A stretch of 64,000 nucleotides of DNA from Rotaria macrura. Taxonomy: Eukaryota; Rotifera; Eurotatoria; Philodinida; Philodinidae. Shown here piece by piece: positions 12,149 to 23,786 of this stretch. The translations under genes and the position numbers were made by a program. The stretch is taken from contig OENT01000100.1 of NCBI GenBank assembly GCA_900239685.1, positions 1-64,000 on the forward strand, given 5' to 3'. How positions within the stretch are numbered: position 1 is the first letter of the stretch; every line of letters begins with the position of its first letter. The notes beneath the pieces were generated by a model that was not told the DNA's origin, made no database searches, and saw nothing but the letters and a program-made list of their open reading frames with translations.

Positions 12149-13831
12149 TTCAATAAAGAATATCAAGGTGTATAAAATTAGAGATTGATGTAAGTCATTC
12201 GTAAAATATTGTATCTAGAATATATTTTGGAGATGATATGTTCACATTCTGTACCGTTGTTCTCTTGTATGTCTTGATCATTTATTCATCAAAAATGATG
12301 CGAAGTATGAACATGACACAAAACAAGGCTTCGCTATAATATTTTACACAAAAACTCTGAAATTCATTATTCCTTAGTCTCAGAAATCAAGTGAACTTTG
12401 TATTTGTAAGCTAGCATTAGATTGATGCAAATCCGCGCTACAATAGCAGTTGAAGATTTTTATTGAACTGCAGGAGCATGTAATAGACAAGCACAAGTAA
12501 TATGTGCAGTTTTTCTGTTAATATTACATGTTAAACGGCGAACAGTCTTGATTCAGCCTTTTAATAGAGTTCATAGCGGTTCGGATGCATTCACTTTTTT
12601 TCGGTAACGATTTTATTGTAGTGCTACTCGATGTATTTCACAAGACGCATAATCAGAATATATGCGAATTCGGTAAGCTAGTAAAAACAGCTTTGAGAGT
12701 TTTGAATTTTTCTTCGAAAAAACGCATACTTCAGACGCAATAAGCGCAACCTAGGTACAGACCGCAATAGCCCTTGTCACATTCCGAACAACTTTTCGAA
12801 CAAATTCATTAGAATTTATTTCATTCTTCAAGTCTTTATGGGTTGGCAATAAAATTATGTTAGAATCAGGCGACCAAATCTATGGTTCATTTGACAGATG
12901 AATGGTTATGAACTTTGTAAAGTACGTTTTTTACAGAATCTAGAGAGAGACCTGACATTTTTATTGCTTAAAACACAAACATATATCACTCTGGTGCCAG
13001 TCATTGATAGAGTGAGTAAACTCATTTTTGATAGACTTGACTACCAGAACTTTACGAGCTAGCTCATTGATTCATTTTTGTTTTCTACAGAAAAAAAACT
13101 TCTTTTGGGTCTGTTTACGCAAGGTAAACCTTTCTGATTTTTCCAATTAAAGAAGTTCAAAGGCGTTTCAGTGCTCCCTTATTCCGATGGACTGGCTTAT
13201 AGAAACCGCAAAAATAATCTCTAGTAGTAAATAATCACACCGACTCGATTAATGACGTTAATTTTCCGATTTGGAATTAGTTTGAAGTCATTTCTGAGTA
13301 CTCATTAACTTTTAACCAAGTGAACCTTTTCATATGAGAAAACCGTGCCGTATAACAAAGTCTAATAAATAAACATTATGAAGTCATTTCGGATCTGAAA
13401 ACGAGTATTATCAAGGTCGAACAATACGGTGCAGAAACGCTCGATTTCAGTATGTCTATGATTTTATAGGAGAAATTATCCCGAACGAACTGCGTCAGAT
13501 TTTCGTTTCGTTTCCAATCATATAGGGCAGAATACACGAAGAAAATTCGAGTAAAAAATCCAAAAGATGCTACATCTGATTAGCATTTCGGCTTCATTTA
13601 TGGATATACCTGACATCCACTTGCATAACGACGCTTCTGTTATTCCCTATTTCCTGTCGCTTCGATTTTTCGGTTTCGCACCAGTTTCTGAACATGATGT
13701 TTACAGAATTGGCACTTTATTCTTGTATGGCCTACCTAGGTCGAAGAGTACAGGTCGAAACCCACAGGGAAACACCGGAATATGCTTGGAACCTGAAAGC
13801 ATGATTCTGGTGAACGGATCCTGCGGCCGAC
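12149..13831. other. Intergenic, no gene recognised
   Basis: AT-rich sequence upstream of the fused membrane-protein gene, which should include its promoter. The frame opening near 13567 runs into the hairpin that follows and has no protein character. A CCTAGGTCGA word near 13736 resembles the CCCAGGTCG ends of nearby elements. Confidence 0.45.
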
Positions 13832-14370
13832 GTTATCCGCACAGGAAAAAAACAGATTTTCTAGTAAAAACCCAAAAAAGGTTCTGGAGATTTCTAAAAG
13901 CATCCTCTGACCTTCTAAAGCTTAAAAAACGAGTCTTTGAAACTACGAAACCTAAAATGGTTCTTATGGTGTATCAAGAATAAGAACCATCTCCTACAAA
14001 ACCTTTTTTAAAGTTGCGTACAAGAGAAAAAGGTTTCGTTGAAAAATACGGAACCTTAAGAGTTTCTTCTTAAACTCTAATGGTTTCTTCAGAAATCTCT
14101 ATGGTTCAGTAGGAAACCATTAGGGTTTAAGACGAAACTCTTAAGGTTCCGTATTTTTCAACGAAACCTTTTTCTCTTGTACGCAACTTTAAAAAAGGTT
14201 TTGTAGGAGATGGTTCTTATTCTTGATACACCATAAGAACCGTTTTAGGTTTCGTAGTTTCAAAGACTCGTTTTTTAAGTTTTAGAAGGTCAGAGGATGC
14301 TTTTAGAAATCTCCGGAACTTTTTTTGGGGGTTTAATAGAAAACCGTTTCTTTTTCCTGTGTATAACCAG
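13832..14370. repeat. Long foldback hairpin (arms of about 260 bp)
   Basis: The left arm from about 13832 (GTTATCCGCACAGG) to about 14090 is the near reverse complement of about 14113-14370 (ending CCTGTGTATAACC). The arms meet at a loop of about 25 bp around 14100, with CTAATGGTTTC opposite GAAACCATTAG. Pairing is high across the whole arm, with small differences and a few indels in the outer third. There is no coding capacity. It is likely a foldback or MITE-type transposon. Its true ends may lie further out, since CCTAGGTCGA sits at 13736, and no target duplication was identified. Confidence 0.75.
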
Positions 14371-14697
14371 TATGCACAGCCTGGAAAAAAATACCTTGAT
14401 ACTGCTAATAAAGTATTAAGGTATGAGAAAAGTTTGTGAAGTGAATCTCAACACAATGTAAAATGATAGTATTTTCAAACATCAGCGAACAACGATGACA
14501 AAACATATAAATTTAAACTTCATTACTATCTTTTGTGTGCATAGGTAGCAGTATCAAGCTTTTTGAAAATAGTCGTTAACATTCGATAGATTTGTATACT
14601 AGTGTTTCTTCCTTTTCATACTGTTATTAGTGTGCTTGAGATATAAGAATGCAAAGCTGAGTATTTATGTTTCTACAAGATCTATATTTTACGTATA

Positions 14698-15017
14698 CCC
14701 AGGAGAATCAATCCGACCATTGGATCCGATCATGTTTCTATCGGAGTTTCTCTAATCCGACGAAATCCCATCGGATTCCTGGTTGCGATCCGAGATTCGG
14801 ATCCCTAGTATTGGATTTTATCGAATCCTACTATCGGAATCCGATTGGATTTCATCGCATGATAAAACAGGCCTCCACTATTGGTATTAAATGCTAATTC
14901 GTACACAAATAAGAAAATAGGTTTCTTCCGTCGGATCCGTTACTGTTTCCACAACCCGGATTCCCATAAGATTTCATCGGATCCGATCGGATTCGGTATC
15001 GGATTCATTCACCTGGG
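14698..15017. mobile_element. Non-autonomous element with CCCAGG/CCTGGG ends
   Basis: The left tip CCCAGGAGAATCAATCCGA and the right tip (reverse complement CCCAGGTGAATGAATCCGA) form imperfect inverted repeats, flanked on both sides by TA (TATA on each side). The interior of about 280 bp is rich in CGGAT/ATCCG words and non-coding. The tips resemble those of 18492-18742 and the right ends of 1-316 and 17560-17941. TA flanks would fit a Tc1/mariner-like insertion, but the superfamily is not established. Confidence 0.65.
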
Positions 15018-17206
15018 TATAAATAAATGAACTTCTCTTTTATTCGTCCCTGATTGTTTGCTGTATACATCTGATATCACTACCATGCCACTCTGTTTAG
15101 TGCTTTGAAGAAAACATCAAGGCAGACACAGAAAATGAGAAGGAAAATACCCGTTCTGTTTTAATCGTAATTTTCTGTCTCGTTGTATGAATATCAATTC
15201 TACGGAAAATACTGTATCTCCATGAAATTAGCATTCGTTATAATCGATTCTTGCCACTATATCATGTTTGTTGTGATCCTATATGGAAACTGGATCCATA
15301 CGTAGTATGAAAAAAGTGTGAATGCCTTGATTGTAAAAAGCTTATTGTCGACTAGTGTGAAATAGAACCGAGTAAAACTAAAAGAAATGTAAAACTCGGT
15401 GCTGTCCTCTGTCTGCCTTACCATATGTTACATAGTTTGAAAAGAAATACCTTTTCTGAAAAACAACTATAGCTTATATAAACTTTTATAATCAGTAAAA
15501 AATATTTGAATTGGCAGAGGTCTATAAATTTTTGAACACAGAATTATTAACAAGTATCTATTAAGTAATGATTCTCTTTCTTTTTATGTTGCCCACTACG
15601 AGAATCTTATAAATACGGCAGAACTCTTCTTCCGACTTAATGAGCAACGATTTATGTTTCGTTTTTTCTTGAACAGTGGCATATGTTGACAAATGACGTA
15701 TTAAGAAAGATACAAATTAAACAGCGAATATGAGTGTTTGCACAAATTATCATTGCTCACTAAAACCTAGTATGAAGTAACTTAATCGTTCTTGTTCGTC
15801 AATTTGTTGCTCTCTTATAGTTCTGAAAGATGTTTTTTGTTTTACATCGGTTATCGGCGTTTAAGATTGAGAAACCTGTTGTACAAGCTAGTGTTCACTT
15901 GTTATTTTCTTTATTTTTACTTTTATTATTTAATTAATATGCTTTATACTTTAAAATTGCAATCAGCGAAATTCATCCTTGTCAGAAATTTAGTTATTGA
16001 ATTATATGAGCTATATGAAGTTCAAGCTATTATACAGTAGACGGTCTTAGAAACGATTTATAAGAATATCCGATTTCGTTTTTCCTTCTTTTGAAAATAT
16101 TTCAATATTAGTACGGGTAAGCAAAACAAAGAAGAAAAGTTCAAAAGCTTCGATGTTTACTATCATGTGTACATCAGTACATCAAACATGAACTCTAGCT
16201 ATGAGGAGGCTGAATGAGTCTATTCAACACGGTTCCCAAATTAAGATAGTTGAGCCCTGTTTCTACAAATATTTTTCAGTAAATTTTCGCCAATAAAATT
16301 CTTCGGTTACAGTGTAGTTCTCTACCATTAATAACTACGTGTTTTCTATGATAGAAGCATATTTATTTACGCTTTTTATAATTAAAAATTTTTTTTCATA
16401 CTTCAGTTATTCTTTTTTATCCATGGACACCATATGTCTTTTATTTTTATCAGAAGCTTTATGGATCCGAGATACCTACAGCCACAATTTCCATAATTCT
16501 TCTCTTACACTTCAACCAGAAGATGGATTAATTCCATACATTCTTCCTGTCAGAATTTCTATTACCTATATGTTTCTCTTTTCGCAAAGTTTAGGCTCCC
16601 TGCCACATCCTCTAAACTGGATACGACATGATTATGAAATATGATAAGTGCCGTAATAAATTTAATACACAAATGAAAATGAATGAAATTGAATGACTAA
16701 AAGCAGCCAGAAAATAAAATAAATTGACTGCAATAATTGTAATAACAATAATAATAATGAAGCCTAGAAAAAGAATAATTAAATAAGAAGAACAGAACAT
16801 TCATGCATAAAAAAACGACAAAAGTCATCCGAATATAATAATTGAAATAGTCGCTGCCGTAGACAAATATGACATGTGCAGTGGTAATCGGAAACCATAA
16901 TAGCAACACATATGAAGTAATGAAAAAATAAGAATTAATTTGAAAGTTGCATGAACATGTTTCAGACGTGCCTAAAATACAACTAATGCAGAAGAACTTT
17001 GTATCAGGACACGATTGTTTCCCTCTGGATATTGCCAGGAGTTCAACTTAGAAAGATGAAAATTAATATGCAACATTAAAGCATATCACAGAAACATTTA
17101 CAGTTCTGAAAAACGGATCTATTATCCTCTGCGTAATTGAGTGACGATGAGGTTCGGAAACCCTGTAGGTGTAAATAGCCTCATTGGAAAATCTACACCC
17201 TCCCAG
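15018..17206. other. Intergenic, no confident gene
   Basis: AT-rich. On the minus strand at about 16700-16985 an open stretch encodes a hydrophobic peptide with SYVLLLWFPITTAHVIF and a second hydrophobic run. It could be the end of a decayed polytopic membrane protein, but no flanking exons could be found. Nothing else was recognised. Confidence 0.4.
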
Positions 17207-17230
17207 CCACACCCACACCCACACCCACAC
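17207..17230. repeat. Interstitial CCCACA (TGTGGG) telomere-like run
   Basis: Four perfect 6-bp units of CCACAC (equivalent to CCCACA) are followed by degenerate copies to about 17239. The complementary unit TGTGGG is, as I recall from the literature, the telomeric repeat of bdelloid rotifers. Being so short and lying between non-subtelomeric sequence, it is either a relic of telomeric addition or healing, or a chance microsatellite. Confidence 0.5.
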
Positions 17231-17312
17231 TCACACCCTCAACTGGCTCTATTCAACCATGTATAAATAAAAGTAAACCAAATTTTGCCCGAATTTGGCA
17301 TTATGTACGCCT

Positions 17313-17416
17313 TACCATCAATACCAATGCTAATACTAGTATCCGTCAAGATCAATGTCATCAGTTCCAGTACCATAGAATACCACTTGCTATTGGTGGT
17401 ATTGGTATTGATGGTA
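17313..17416. repeat. Short inverted repeat of TACCAAT words
   Basis: TACCATCAATACCAAT at 17313-17328 is the exact reverse complement of 17401-17416. Further ATTGGT/ACCAAT words lie around and between the arms. It may be part of the adjacent repeat or a small hairpin element. No coding function was seen. Confidence 0.45.
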
Positions 17417-17559
17417 TTGGTATTGCGACAGTCCTAACCACTAAAACAGCATCCGGTGTGCTCCCACCTGAGGCACCATTTTGGGTTTCGGTGGAACTTA
17501 TAAAAGATTCAGTGGCGTATCTCTTTTATAGTTGTGTGGTCGTGAATATTAAATTGAGA

Positions 17560-17941
17560 TGATGTGATTTATGAAGCTGATGATTTTATGTAGAAATATT
17601 TTATTCACGGAGTGATTCCGGTGGAATCTGCTTTTTCCAATCGATTTCAATGTGGAAGCAGATTGAATTGTTGGCGGTTTCCGGAAATTTCCGTGACATA
17701 TTCCGGCAAGTTCCGCGACGTTTTCCGTCACGATTTCGGTTTTTCCGGCGCCGAGAAATAGCCGTAATATTAAGGATTCCGGTACGATGACTTTCCGGCC
17801 GGGAATACTGCTTCCAAGTTCCTAGTTTTTTCCGGTAGGTTCCCACCGGAAAGACACTGGATCCGGCAGGAAGTTTCGGGAAAATGACCGGAATCCGACC
17901 AGAAACGGTTCGGAAACGGAGGCCGGAATCGTCGACCTGGG
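17560..17941. repeat. TTCCGG-rich dispersed repeat, copy 2
   Basis: This is the same family as 1-316: TTCCGG-rich, with alignable segments (GGAATACTGCTTCCA, then CCGGCAGGAAGT) and the same right tip CGACCTGGG, here followed by TA. The left boundary is approximate, set where TTCCGG words begin. No matching CCCAGGTCG left tip is visible, so the copy appears truncated or asymmetric. Minus-strand open frames across it are compositional. Confidence 0.6.
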
Positions 17942-18242
17942 TAGTGTTTCTTTTTTAATTTTCATTGTCTTTTTGTAATAAAGGGTTTCTAATGTAAACA
18001 GTATTGTGAAACAAACTTGTCATGTAAATATCATAGTAAAACGACTTTTTCATGCAAATATCGTGGTGATGGAAAGTTTTTTTCGTGTAACTGTTATCTC
18101 GAAACTGATAAATAGTAAAATAAATGGACTTCGTTGAGCAAGAAAGGAGAAATTAACTAGTATGTTTCAATCACATTATCTAATAAAAAGCAAGAATTAC
18201 GTTTATTTGTTAGAATAAAACGGGACGGAACGGGATAAGTTA

Positions 18243-19103
18243 GTGCGGGATTTAGGACGGGATAGGACAATTTTCTGGTCGTCCAGAGGAGCATTACTGA
18301 CTAGTGACCATGATCCAGAATTTCGAGCAGTTACTGAACAAATTCGAGAAGAAAACTATCCTCATATCGAAGGGTGGGGCCATTTGAGTATGTTGCTTAT
18401 CAAACTTGGACATTTCGACAAGACTCAAGCAGTATATGATACTCTTCTTGATTAGGCAACGACCGAAAGAAAAATCCTTAATCTATCACCACCCAGGTCG
18501 ATCAAAACGGATATCCGTTACGGACCGTTGAGTGGACGCAGTTCTACGGACCGTAACATCATTAAAATAGGGCCGTATACGGCCGTATTTTCACAGTATA
18601 CGATCCTTTATTACTGTGCCCAGAAATAGCATCGTACACGGAGCCGTGTACTGTGAAAATACGGCCGTATACGGCCCTATTTTAATGATGTTACGGTCCG
18701 TAGAACTGCGTCCACTCAACGGTCCGTATCGTTCGACCTGGGCAGATCAGATAGATCAAGTAGAGTTAAAGTGCATTGGTAGATGCTATTACCTATGATA
18801 GAAAGTCCATTGAGATCGACGAGAGTATACTCACACCTACGGATCCCAATATTGGCAGCTTCTTACAACAATATTGGTTCAGTTTATGCAAACTCGGGTG
18901 ACTATTCCAATGCACTTTTATTTCTTCAAAAGCACTGAGAATCTGTCAAAAAACTCTTCGGTATATTCTAAGAATGGTGACCATGCAAACACACTTTCAT
19001 TTTATTAACGTGCTGCTGAAACGGGACAACTCTCAACATCTGAAAATCCCTCGTGTCTCAAACTCTATAGAGATAACATGGAATATATAACGCAGATGAT
19101 CTA
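18243..19103 (+). pseudogene. TPR-repeat protein fragment, broken and interrupted by a foldback element
   Basis: Three pieces in different frames match one TPR protein architecture. Piece one (18243-18455) contains FRAVTEQIREENYPHIEG and a helix pair ending in AVYDTLLD. Then a KSLIYHHPGR segment appears in a shifted frame up to the insertion at 18492. After the element come ELKCIGR, RKSIEIDESILTPTDPNIGS, a canonical TPR segment YNNIGSVYANSGDYSNALLF with its follow-on, and an ENPSCLKLYRDNMEYITQ terminus near 19100. At least three frame changes and stops are present, so it is not a working gene. The layout matches TPR proteins common in bdelloid genomes (recall, not a search). Confidence 0.65.
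18492..18742. mobile_element. Foldback element with CCCAGGTCG ends, inserted in TPR pseudogene
   Basis: The left tip CCCAGGTCGATC and right tip GTTCGACCTGGG frame a 251-bp palindrome. The inner arms (about 18519-18601 and 18649-18728) are almost perfectly complementary, for example ACGGACCGTAACATCATT opposite AATGATGTTACGGTCCGT. A 2-bp CA lies on both sides, a possible target duplication. It is non-coding and separates two pieces of the TPR relic. Confidence 0.75.
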
Positions 19104-19803
19104 ATTAAGTTTTCCTTTCTTTTTAATAGAAGAAATTCTCACGCTAGTATATTGGGAGAAATTTTGTCTTGTTCAAAACGGCATGTGAATATCCCTATTT
19201 TACAGATAGTCAACATATCTATGCACAATTGACCATAGAAAACGTTCACAGCATAGTTCATAGTTCAGGATTAAGATTTCGATATAATAGGACTCAAGAG
19301 TCATTCATTGACGCTCTTAATAAAAATAGCAGAGAAGAAGAGAAAACTGCTTCATTCATATAATGAATAATTCTTTATATAACTACGTCAGTGGAACGCA
19401 GCGGTGAGGACTGTCATAGATTCTAGCTTTCATCCATTGTATTATCCCAAAATACATTAACATTATAGAATGTTCTTATCAACTATGGTCGATTCTATAT
19501 TCAAGATCGTTCGCAAATTTATTACTTTATCCATCTATCGTATCATCGCACGCAGACATTTCATTTAGCTATCACAAAGATCTTGTGAGCCGATGTCAAC
19601 TTGAGGAAAGAATATGCACACGCCTATCTATGACTACAAATGAAGAGAACACCACATCACTCTTGATTTCTGTCGAATCTGGAAAATAAGTAATGTATTC
19701 GAGCAATATCTTGACTAATTTAGAAAATTTTTACGAAGATATTCGTATCCAATATTGTTGTTTTATTTTCTTATTGAAATGCATTTATAACAATACATTC
19801 ACT
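19104..19803. other. Intergenic, no gene recognised
   Basis: Open stretches (for example 19169-19363 on the plus strand) have no recognisable family features. The stretch may be the 3' flank of the TPR relic and of the Dabb gene. Confidence 0.4.
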
Positions 19804-20127
19804 TTAGCCATGTGTCCAGAAATCAACCACAGTTGCTGCAGCCATGTGTGGCTTTAACATGTTCACAAAAGCCACATGATCTTCATGACAGAGATATATA
19901 TCTCGATCTTGTTCATTGGTAAACGTCAATATAAAGCAATGTGTATATCCATGGTCTAGATTCTCCTTGCTCACATTTGTTCCCCATTCGTATTCTTTGA
20001 CTTGAGAAACTTTAACTGTGGCTAATGTACGAAATTCGCTTTCGAGCCGTGCTATATCCGTTGATGATGTGTTGTCGTTGAATTTAAGCAAGACAACATG
20101 GCGCAGTAATTGTTGACTTGAAGACAT
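19804..20127 (-). CDS. Dabb-domain (stress-responsive A/B barrel) protein
   Basis: A single-exon frame of 107 residues with ATG at 20127 and TAA at 19804. The whole protein is one Dabb (A/B ferredoxin-like dimeric barrel) domain. It opens with RHVVLLKFND, the typical first strand H-x-V-x-x-x-F, then a helix (IARLESEFRTL), YEWGTNVSKENLDHGYTHCF (the G-x-N-x-S-x-E and G-[FY]-T-H segments seen in this family), and ends with the C-terminal VVDFW strand. The length fits the family (about 95-110). Members are small cytosolic dimers, some being cyclases or olivetolic-acid-cyclase-like enzymes, but most animal and plant members have no assigned reaction, so none is given here. No partner gene lies beside it. 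Confidence 0.85.
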   Translation of the reverse strand: MSSSQQLLRHVVLLKFNDNTSSTDIARLESEFRTLATVKVSQVKEYEWGTNVSKENLDHGYTHCFILTFTNEQDRDIYLCHEDHVAFVNMLKPHMAAATVVDFWTHG

Positions 20128-22650
20128 GAAACAAAGTCAACTACAGAATAACGATGTTGATAATAGCTGAAAATAAACACAAGCATGTAACTATTTTCCC
20201 TTGCTTCGTTTGTTTTTCGTTGTTCTTTTAATATTGGTCATCCTTTAGACCTTTGATAAGAAGAGTCTCTGCAGGTCGATCACCAGGAGCGACAACTATT
20301 GGAAAAACGATTTGAATCAGAGAAATCTGCATGATCCAAAACAGTTTGAGATATTTTGACAACTTCGAGGTGGATAAACTACGATGTAAGGATGCAGTAA
20401 AAGTAGCAGATATTCGACTTATAGTCGATTGTAATTCAAAGTGGGAAACTCCTCATGTCGATGAATCGGTCTGAGAAATGAAAAATCGTTTTACAGAACT
20501 CACTATCGTAGTTTTCTAGTCGTTCATCGACTTAGACTACATGAAACTGAGATTTCTTCGCTGTTATAGACTAGATAAAGGGTATAAATACCCGATAAAA
20601 ATGATGAAAATAAAACACTGGCCGATAGAATGGTTCGAAGTCCAGCATGAAGAAAAAGGAAACTTGCTGTGGAATTTCTAAACAAATCTCAGATACACTG
20701 AACATCTGAACGAACAGACGTTTTAAGTACGTGTTAAATATATTGCATTGATATAATTGCTCGACTTTTTTTTTCGATATGTGATCGCATTCGTACTATT
20801 TCAATCACATTCTTTCATCATTATTAAAAAGTCATGCAAAAATATAGATTTCAAGTAATAGCATCATACTATTGTCAAATTGTTCATTTACCGACTGATA
20901 GGCATAAAAATACGCACAACAATAAAAACTACAGATAGTATGGACAACAATTGAGTGGATTTGATGTAGATGATGTTTCGGTTCGAACACGATAGACAAT
21001 ATCACTGATTTATTTTGTTTTCAATCGGGAATACACAACGAAAATGAAAAATCAATTGACAGCTCAATATTTTATGAAATGTTTTCAAATGAAAGTGCTA
21101 GAATCCAAATCGGCCATTCATATAGCTAGTGAAAATAGTTTAGAAATGTAGCAATAAAGAGTGTGATAATGTCTACTGTGGTTAACATTTGAGATTTTTT
21201 TCATCTTATGATAAGAGTCATTAATGACATAAAAGCAAAGATTCTCTTGATGATAATCATAATATAATATTCACGTGAACTAACAATCTCTATATAGGCA
21301 ACATTACTGAAGATGTTGAATTTGATGAATTTTTTACTTTCTTTCTTTTTGCAGCTCATCTGATCATGCTTTTTTAAGATGATGCGATGAAATATAGATC
21401 AATGATTGTATCTCGGAAAATAACATTTCATGACAAAGTCTTAACAAAAATGGCGAAGTATCTTAGCTCACATTTCCAATGTTTGGAATCATTTCTGTTG
21501 CATAATGAGTGCTCTTTCGAATAGTGTTGTGAAAGTTAAATTGGGTCTTGGTTTCTCTCAGAAAATAGACGTGTTTCTCGATGTCATTGAATATTTCGAA
21601 AGAGTAAAAGGAGTTCATGGAATTTTTTTTTCATGTTAAATATCTCATAACTTGTGGATGATATTGTTTCTCTACTGCCAAACTGATGAATATCGAGAAA
21701 ATTCAGTTTCCCACAATTTTGATGAAAGAATCAGAAGTGGTTCCTTAACAAGATGCCAAAGCTGATATCAATTTGGATCTGCGTTGCAAGAATATTTCAG
21801 ACGTGTCTAGTCTTTCATTGGTATGTTTATGTATGTTGATAAGTCTTTACATGCAATGAAATATACCCGTATTGATTCGATCTTATTCTATATGAGGGAT
21901 TGTTTCTTGAAACAAGTACAGAACTTCAACTATTCAGTACTGAAGATTCTGCTACTTTTTACAAACTATGCAAAGCAACATTAACGTCTAAGCTGAACAT
22001 CTTTGGTGACATCTAACCCACCTGAAATTTGACACACATATGCAATTATAGTTGTTTTAAATATCTAGCTATTTAAAATATTTACTGTTTAGTTTGTTCA
22101 GCAAAGATTTCATTATTTTTTAAAATTTAACGAAGGTAAATTGTTTTTTATATATCTTCTATCAGTAGGTACGAATCGTTAAAAGATTCTCGCTCATTCT
22201 TGATGTCTATTCAACCGTAGTAAAAAGAAGAAATGAAAAATCAGTGTGTTTATTTCATTGATATGCAATTGTGAAAATCATCAGAGTCTGTTCGTGATGA
22301 TTTGAAAGAACTAATCATTATTTTTCAACAGTTTGATCTTATTGTAAAAGAAGATTTTCTTTTCTATAGACTATTTTCTTGAGATTCGATACATCTTCAA
22401 TCCAATTGAAAAGATTCAAGTGTGCCTAACTAATCGACTTATGAATGCTTCAATTCCGTACGGATAAAAATTATCTTACTCAATTTTGAATCATCGGATA
22501 TGAGTTCATTCGTTTCATTAAATCTATTTTTAACACGTACTAACCACCAATTCTTTTCTTTAATATTTTACACTCATGTTACTTTATTCATGTATAATCA
22601 AACAGAAGATTTTTTTCATTCAATGTACGCATTCTAAAAAAATTCTAAAT
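20128..22650. other. Intergenic, no gene recognised
   Basis: AT-rich, with frequent stops in all frames. The start of this stretch should carry the Dabb gene promoter. No RNA gene or repeat boundary was identified. Confidence 0.5.
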
Positions 22651-22658
22651 GCACAAAG

Positions 22659-23786
22659 TAGGGGTGACCCTTTATTTTTATTTTCCTTTACAATAAAGGA
22701 TAAAGATAAATGATTAATTTATCTTTATTTTTTAAAAATAAATGAATCCTTTACTTTAAAAAAATAAAGATAAATAAATAAATGAATCCTTTATCTTTAA
22801 AAAATAAAGTTAAATGAATGATTTATTTTTAAAAAATAAAGGTAAATCGATCATTTATCTGTAAAAAATAAAGATAAATGAAAGGAATAAAGGATTTAAT
22901 TTATGATAGATAAAACGATACTGAGAGTTTTGCAATCAAAGAAATGGGTCCCTGACTATTTCGCTTTAGTTTATTTTGCATTTTCTCTTGACCCAAATTT
23001 TTCATCCCTGTNNNNNNNNNNNNNNNNNNNNNNNNNNNNNNNNNNNNNNNNNNNNNNNNNNNNNNNNNNNNNNNNNNNNNNNNNNNNNNNNNNNNNNNNN
23101 NNNNNNNNNNNNNNNNNNNNNNNNNNNNNNNNNNNNNNNNNNNNNNNNNNNNNNNNNNNNNNNNNNNNNNNNNNNNNNNNNNNNNNNNNNNNNNNNNNNN
23201 NNNNNNNNNNNNNNNNNNNNNNNNNNNNNNNNNNNNNNNNNNNNNNNNNNNNNNNNNNNNNNNNNNNNNNNNNNNNNNNNNNNNNNNNNNNNNNNNNNNN
23301 NNNNNNNNNNNNNNNNNNNNNNNNNNNNNNNNNNNNNNNNNNNNNNNNNNNNNNNNNNNNNNNNNNNNNNNNNNNNNNNNNNNNNNNNNNNNNNNNNNNN
23401 NNNNNNNNNNNNNNNNNNNNNNNNNNNNNNNNNNNNNNNNNNNACAGGGATGAAAAATTTGGGTCAAGAGAAAATGCAAAATAAACTAAAGCGAAATAGT
23501 CAGGGACCCATTTCTTTGATTGCAAAACTCTCAGTATCGTTTTATCTATCATAAATTAAATCCTTTATTCCTTTCATTTATCTTTATTTTTTACAGATAA
23601 ATGATCGATTTACCTTTATTTTTTAAAAATAAATCATTCATTTAACTTTATTTTTTAAAGATAAAGGATTCATTTATTTATTTATCTTTATTTTTTTAAA
23701 GTAAAGGATTCATTTATTTTTAAAAAATAAAGATAAATTAATCATTTATCTTTAAAAAGTAAAGTAATAGTAAATGACCACCCCTA
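22659..23786. mobile_element. hAT-like palindromic transposon with 8-bp target duplication
   Basis: The ends are TAGGGGTG (22659) and CACCCCTA (23786), typical of hAT transposons. The 8-bp sequence GCACAAAG sits directly outside both ends (22651-22658 and 23787-23794). The arms are about 350 bp each and inverted. The inner 300 bp or so looks identical, while the outer 50 bp has diverged. The outer arms are built of AAATAAAGATAAATGA-type repeats. The centre is an assembly gap of 432 N. No transposase is seen, so it is non-autonomous, or its core is hidden in the gap. The mirrored open frames spanning the gap are artefacts. Confidence 0.85.
23012..23443. other. Assembly gap (432 N)
   Basis: A run of N lies at the exact centre of the palindrome, where long inverted arms commonly defeat sequencing or assembly. 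The length may be an estimate. Confidence 0.99.

Noticed and set aside
13567-13983. Plus-strand frame of about 138 codons
   Set aside because: It runs into the foldback hairpin, lacks an ATG at its reported start, and has no protein-family character.
16697-16985. Minus-strand hydrophobic frame resembling the last two helices of a GPCR
   Set aside because: Only a WFP-like helix and one more hydrophobic run are present. No upstream helices or credible exons were found, and composition alone could explain it.
22901-23554. Four open frames spanning the N gap
   Set aside because: They consist mostly of N positions and mirror each other because of the palindrome, so they are not genes.
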